DNA from: Microbacterium pygmaeum
GTDB taxonomy: Bacteria > Actinomycetota > Actinomycetes > Actinomycetales > Microbacteriaceae
Length of the DNA stretch: 64,000 bases
NCBI RefSeq assembly: GCF_900100885.1
Contig: NZ_LT629692.1
Location: 3,286,001-3,350,000, forward strand
Reading direction: 5' to 3'
Positions 62,239 to 64,000 of the stretch are shown one piece after another. Below the pieces are notes generated by a model. The model was not told where the DNA came from. It did no database searches and saw only the letters and a list, made by a program, of their open reading frames with translations. A program made the translations under genes and the position numbers. Position 1 is the stretch's first letter. Each line of letters opens with the position of its first letter.

Positions 62239-63786
62239 ATGAGCAATTCGACGGATGCCGGAACCGACGCGTTCGGGTCGTTGCCCACGCGTCCAGGCAA
62301 GATCATCGCGATCCACCTGAGCTACGCGTCCCGGGCCGATCAGCGAGGCCGCCGGCCCGATGCACCGTCGTATTTCCTCAAGCCGTCCAGTTCCCTCGCC
62401 GCCTCCGGCGACGAGATCGAACGGCCCGCCGGCACCGAGCTGCTCGCGTTCGAGGGCGAGATCGCGCTCGTGATCGGCACAGCGGCGAAGCGTGTCGCGC
62501 GATCCGACGCGTGGGACCACGTCGCGTGGGTGACGGCGTCCAACGACTTCGGCCTGTACGACCTGCGCGCCAACGACAAGGGATCCAACGTCCGCTCGAA
62601 GGGCGGGGACGGATTCACGCCGATCGGCCCGGCGTTGATCGATGCGCGTGCGGTGGATCCCGGCGCGCTGCGCGTGCGCACCTGGGTCGACGGTGAGCTC
62701 GCACAGGATGACACGACAGCCGGACTCCTCTTCCCGCTCGCGCAGATCGTCGCCGACCTCTCCCAGCACTTCACGCTCGAGCCCGGCGACGTCATCCTCA
62801 CCGGCACGCCTGCGGGTTCGTCCGTCGTCGAGCCGGGGTCGGTGGTCGAGGTGGAGGTCGACGCACCGGACCTCGGGGTGACCTCGGGGCGCCTGCGCAC
62901 CACGGTGACCCAGGGCGCAGCATCCTTCGACGCGGCTCTCGGATCGCTTCCCGCCGTCGACGACACTCAGCGCGCCGAGGCGTGGGGTTCGCGTAAGGCT
63001 GCAGGGCTGCCGACGGTCGAGGCCTCGGCGACAGGAGATCCGGCGAGCGCAGGACGATCCGCGGCCGATGCTCCTGTTCCGGCCGGATCCCCTGTTCTGA
63101 GTGCGCAGTTGCGCGCGAAGCTCGAAGGCGTCCCGGTGGCCGCACTCAGCGCCCAGCTGCGCAAGCGCGGACTGAACAACGTCACCATCGACGGCGTGAC
63201 CCCCATGCACCCCGGCACGAGGATCGTCGGCACGGCGAAGACCCTGCGGTTCGTCCCCGCCCGTGAAGACCTGTTCGCCTCGCACGGCGGAGGCTACAAC
63301 GCGCAGAAGCGGGCGTTCGACGAGGTGGCCGAGGGCGAGATCCTCGTGATCGAGGCCCGCGGCGAGACGGGCTCCGGCACGCTCGGCGACATCCTCGCGC
63401 TCCGCGCGAAGACCCGCGGCGCGGCCGGCATCATCACCGACGGCGGGGTGCGCGACTACGACGCGGTCGCCGCGATCGGCATCCCGGTCTACTCCGCGGG
63501 TGCACACCCCGCGGTGCTCGGCCGCAAGCACGTCCCGTGGGATGTGGATGTGACGATCGGATGCGGCGGCACGACGATCCAGCCGGGTGACATCCTCGTG
63601 GGCGACTCGGACGGGGTCCTCGTGATCCCGCCCGCCGTCGCCGAGGAGGTGGCCGATGCGGCGCTGGAGCAGGAGGAGCAGGACGCCTGGATCGCGGAGC
63701 AGGTCGCTGCGGGGCATCCGGTCGACGGCCTCTTCCCGCCCGACGCCGAGTGGAAGGCGAGGTACGACGCATGGCGGAGTCGATGA
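62239..63786 (+). CDS. Fumarylacetoacetate hydrolase-RraA fusion
   Basis: The 515-residue protein joins two catabolic domains. Residues about 15-245 are an FAH-family hydrolase (PSYFLKPSSSL, metal Glu in FEGEIALVIG, SNDFGLYDLR, GDVILTGTPAGS). Residues about 290-490 are an RraA/HMG-aldolase-like domain (GIITDGGVRDYDAV with Arg/Asp, GDILVGDSDGVLVIP). The linker about residues 265-288 is encoded by a copy of the ACAGGAGATC palindromic element. The reaction may be cleavage of an acylpyruvate plus aldol cleavage or decarboxylation of the oxo acid released. Confidence 0.88.
   Translation: MSNSTDAGTDAFGSLPTRPGKIIAIHLSYASRADQRGRRPDAPSYFLKPSSSLAASGDEIERPAGTELLAFEGEIALVIGTAAKRVARSDAWDHVAWVTASNDFGLYDLRANDKGSNVRSKGGDGFTPIGPALIDARAVDPGALRVRTWVDGELAQDDTTAGLLFPLAQIVADLSQHFTLEPGDVILTGTPAGSSVVEPGSVVEVEVDAPDLGVTSGRLRTTVTQGAASFDAALGSLPAVDDTQRAEAWGSRKAAGLPTVEASATGDPASAGRSAADAPVPAGSPVLSAQLRAKLEGVPVAALSAQLRKRGLNNVTIDGVTPMHPGTRIVGTAKTLRFVPAREDLFASHGGGYNAQKRAFDEVAEGEILVIEARGETGSGTLGDILALRAKTRGAAGIITDGGVRDYDAVAAIGIPVYSAGAHPAVLGRKHVPWDVDVTIGCGGTTIQPGDILVGDSDGVLVIPPAVAEEVADAALEQEEQDAWIAEQVAAGHPVDGLFPPDAEWKARYDAWRSR
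63031..63099. repeat. Palindromic element, ACAGGAGATC family, copy 2, in coding sequence
   Basis: It begins with the same 17 bases as copy 1 (ACAGGAGATCCGGCGAG), then CAGGAC, and ends GATCCCCTGTTCT against GATCTCCTGTTCT in copy 1. CTCCTGTTC at 63071 gives an inner arm. At 69 bases it keeps the frame and encodes Ala/Ser/Gly/Pro-rich linker residues. Confidence 0.78.
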
Positions 63787-64000
63787 CATCCACCCAGAGC
63801 AAATCGCAGCGGGCGTACCGGTGGATCAAGGAGCGCATCGCGGGCCAGGAGTTCACGCCCGGCTACCGGCTCGTGCTCGGCTCGATCGCCGGAGAGCTCG
63901 ACATGAGCGTCGTGCCGGTGCGCGAGGCGATCCGCCAGCTCGAGGCCGAGGGGCTGGTCACGTTCGAGCGGAATGTCGGCGCGCACGTCTCGATGGTGGA
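63783..64000 (+). CDS. GntR family transcriptional regulator, cut by window end
   Basis: The 72 codons visible begin MTSTQSKSQRAYRWIKERI and contain the GntR winged helix: GYRLVLGSIAGELDMSVVPVREAIRQLEAEGLVTFERNVGAHVSMV in this region (given here in part: VPVREAIRQLEAEGLV). ATG 63783 overlaps the FAH-RraA stop (ATGA); an in-frame ATG at 63771 is the alternative. The effector domain, likely FCD, lies outside. It probably regulates the fusion gene and transporter. Confidence 0.85.
   Translation, partial: MTSTQSKSQRAYRWIKERIAGQEFTPGYRLVLGSIAGELDMSVVPVREAIRQLEAEGLVTFERNVGAHVSMV

Overview
The window is high-GC DNA with densely packed genes, many GTG starts, ATGA/GTGA stop-start overlaps and a strong excess of the word GGATGCC/GGCATCC. 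Gene content (actinobacterial SdhCDAB with a fused-free four-gene layout, GTP-type PEP carboxykinase divergent from a RamB-like regulator, FMN-riboswitch rib operon, Gram-positive style MtlA/MtlF) fits an actinobacterium of the Microbacteriaceae, most like Microbacterium. The assignment is an inference from style and gene content, not from a marker gene. No tRNA, rRNA, prophage, IS transposase or CRISPR array was recognised.

Layout. 1-2.0 kb: end of a GNAT acetyltransferase, then an AbiEi/endonuclease-like gene sitting between clusters of short GGGGCG palindromes. 2.0-9.6 kb: mannitol PTS locus, with the divergent activator mtlR and the operon EIIB-ptsH-ptsI-mtlA-mtlF-mtlD. 9.6-12.8 kb: hydrolase, TSUP permease, flavin monooxygenase and a small chimeric reading frame that looks like a deletion scar. 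21.4-13.0 kb (minus strand): nucleoside uptake and salvage operon, lipoprotein-ATPase-two permeases-cdd-deoA-add. 22 kb: mannose-1-phosphate guanylyltransferase. 22.9-26.4 kb: sdhCDAB behind a perfect 24-bp palindrome. 26.4-30.8 kb: MFS, BrkB/YihY, xthA, trpS. 30.8-33.3 kb: a repeat-rich island (17-bp array, a DUF559-type endonuclease gene flanked on both sides by about 102-bp elements with terminal inverted repeats, then a 31-bp array). 33.3-38.2 kb: GNAT, Fpg/Nei glycosylase, glpK, glpD. 38.3-42.1 kb: FMN riboswitch and ribD-ribE-ribBA-ribH. 42.1-48.7 kb: MHS transporter, a DrrABC-like ABC-2 exporter divergent from a small HTH gene plus an ABC exporter, with tandem operators between them. 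48.7-55.7 kb: pckG, ramB-like regulator, DUF4436 protein, AlkZ-like protein, succinate-semialdehyde dehydrogenase. 55.8-64.0 kb: a catabolic cluster (aromatic-hydroxylase-like flavoprotein, IclR regulator, NIPSNAP, ThDP enzyme, MHS transporter, FAH-RraA fusion, GntR regulator cut by the window end).

The most unusual signal is that two unrelated-position paralogues of the same architecture (AbiEi-like winged helix plus PD-(D/E)XK/Vsr-like C-terminus) are each bracketed by their own private palindromic repeat family: GGGGCGC-N7-GCGCCCC around the gene at 776-1729, and a 17-bp inverted repeat enclosing about 102-bp units around the gene at 31218-32072. This recalls how RAYT transposases accompany REP palindromes and may be an undescribed endonuclease/repeat pairing. 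Further palindromic families are present: a 68-bp ACAGGAGATC element whose second copy lies in frame in the linker of the FAH-RraA fusion, a CTTCGACAGGCTCAGGGACC-type repeat lying in frame in three genes, and a perfect 62-bp hairpin at 60665-60726.
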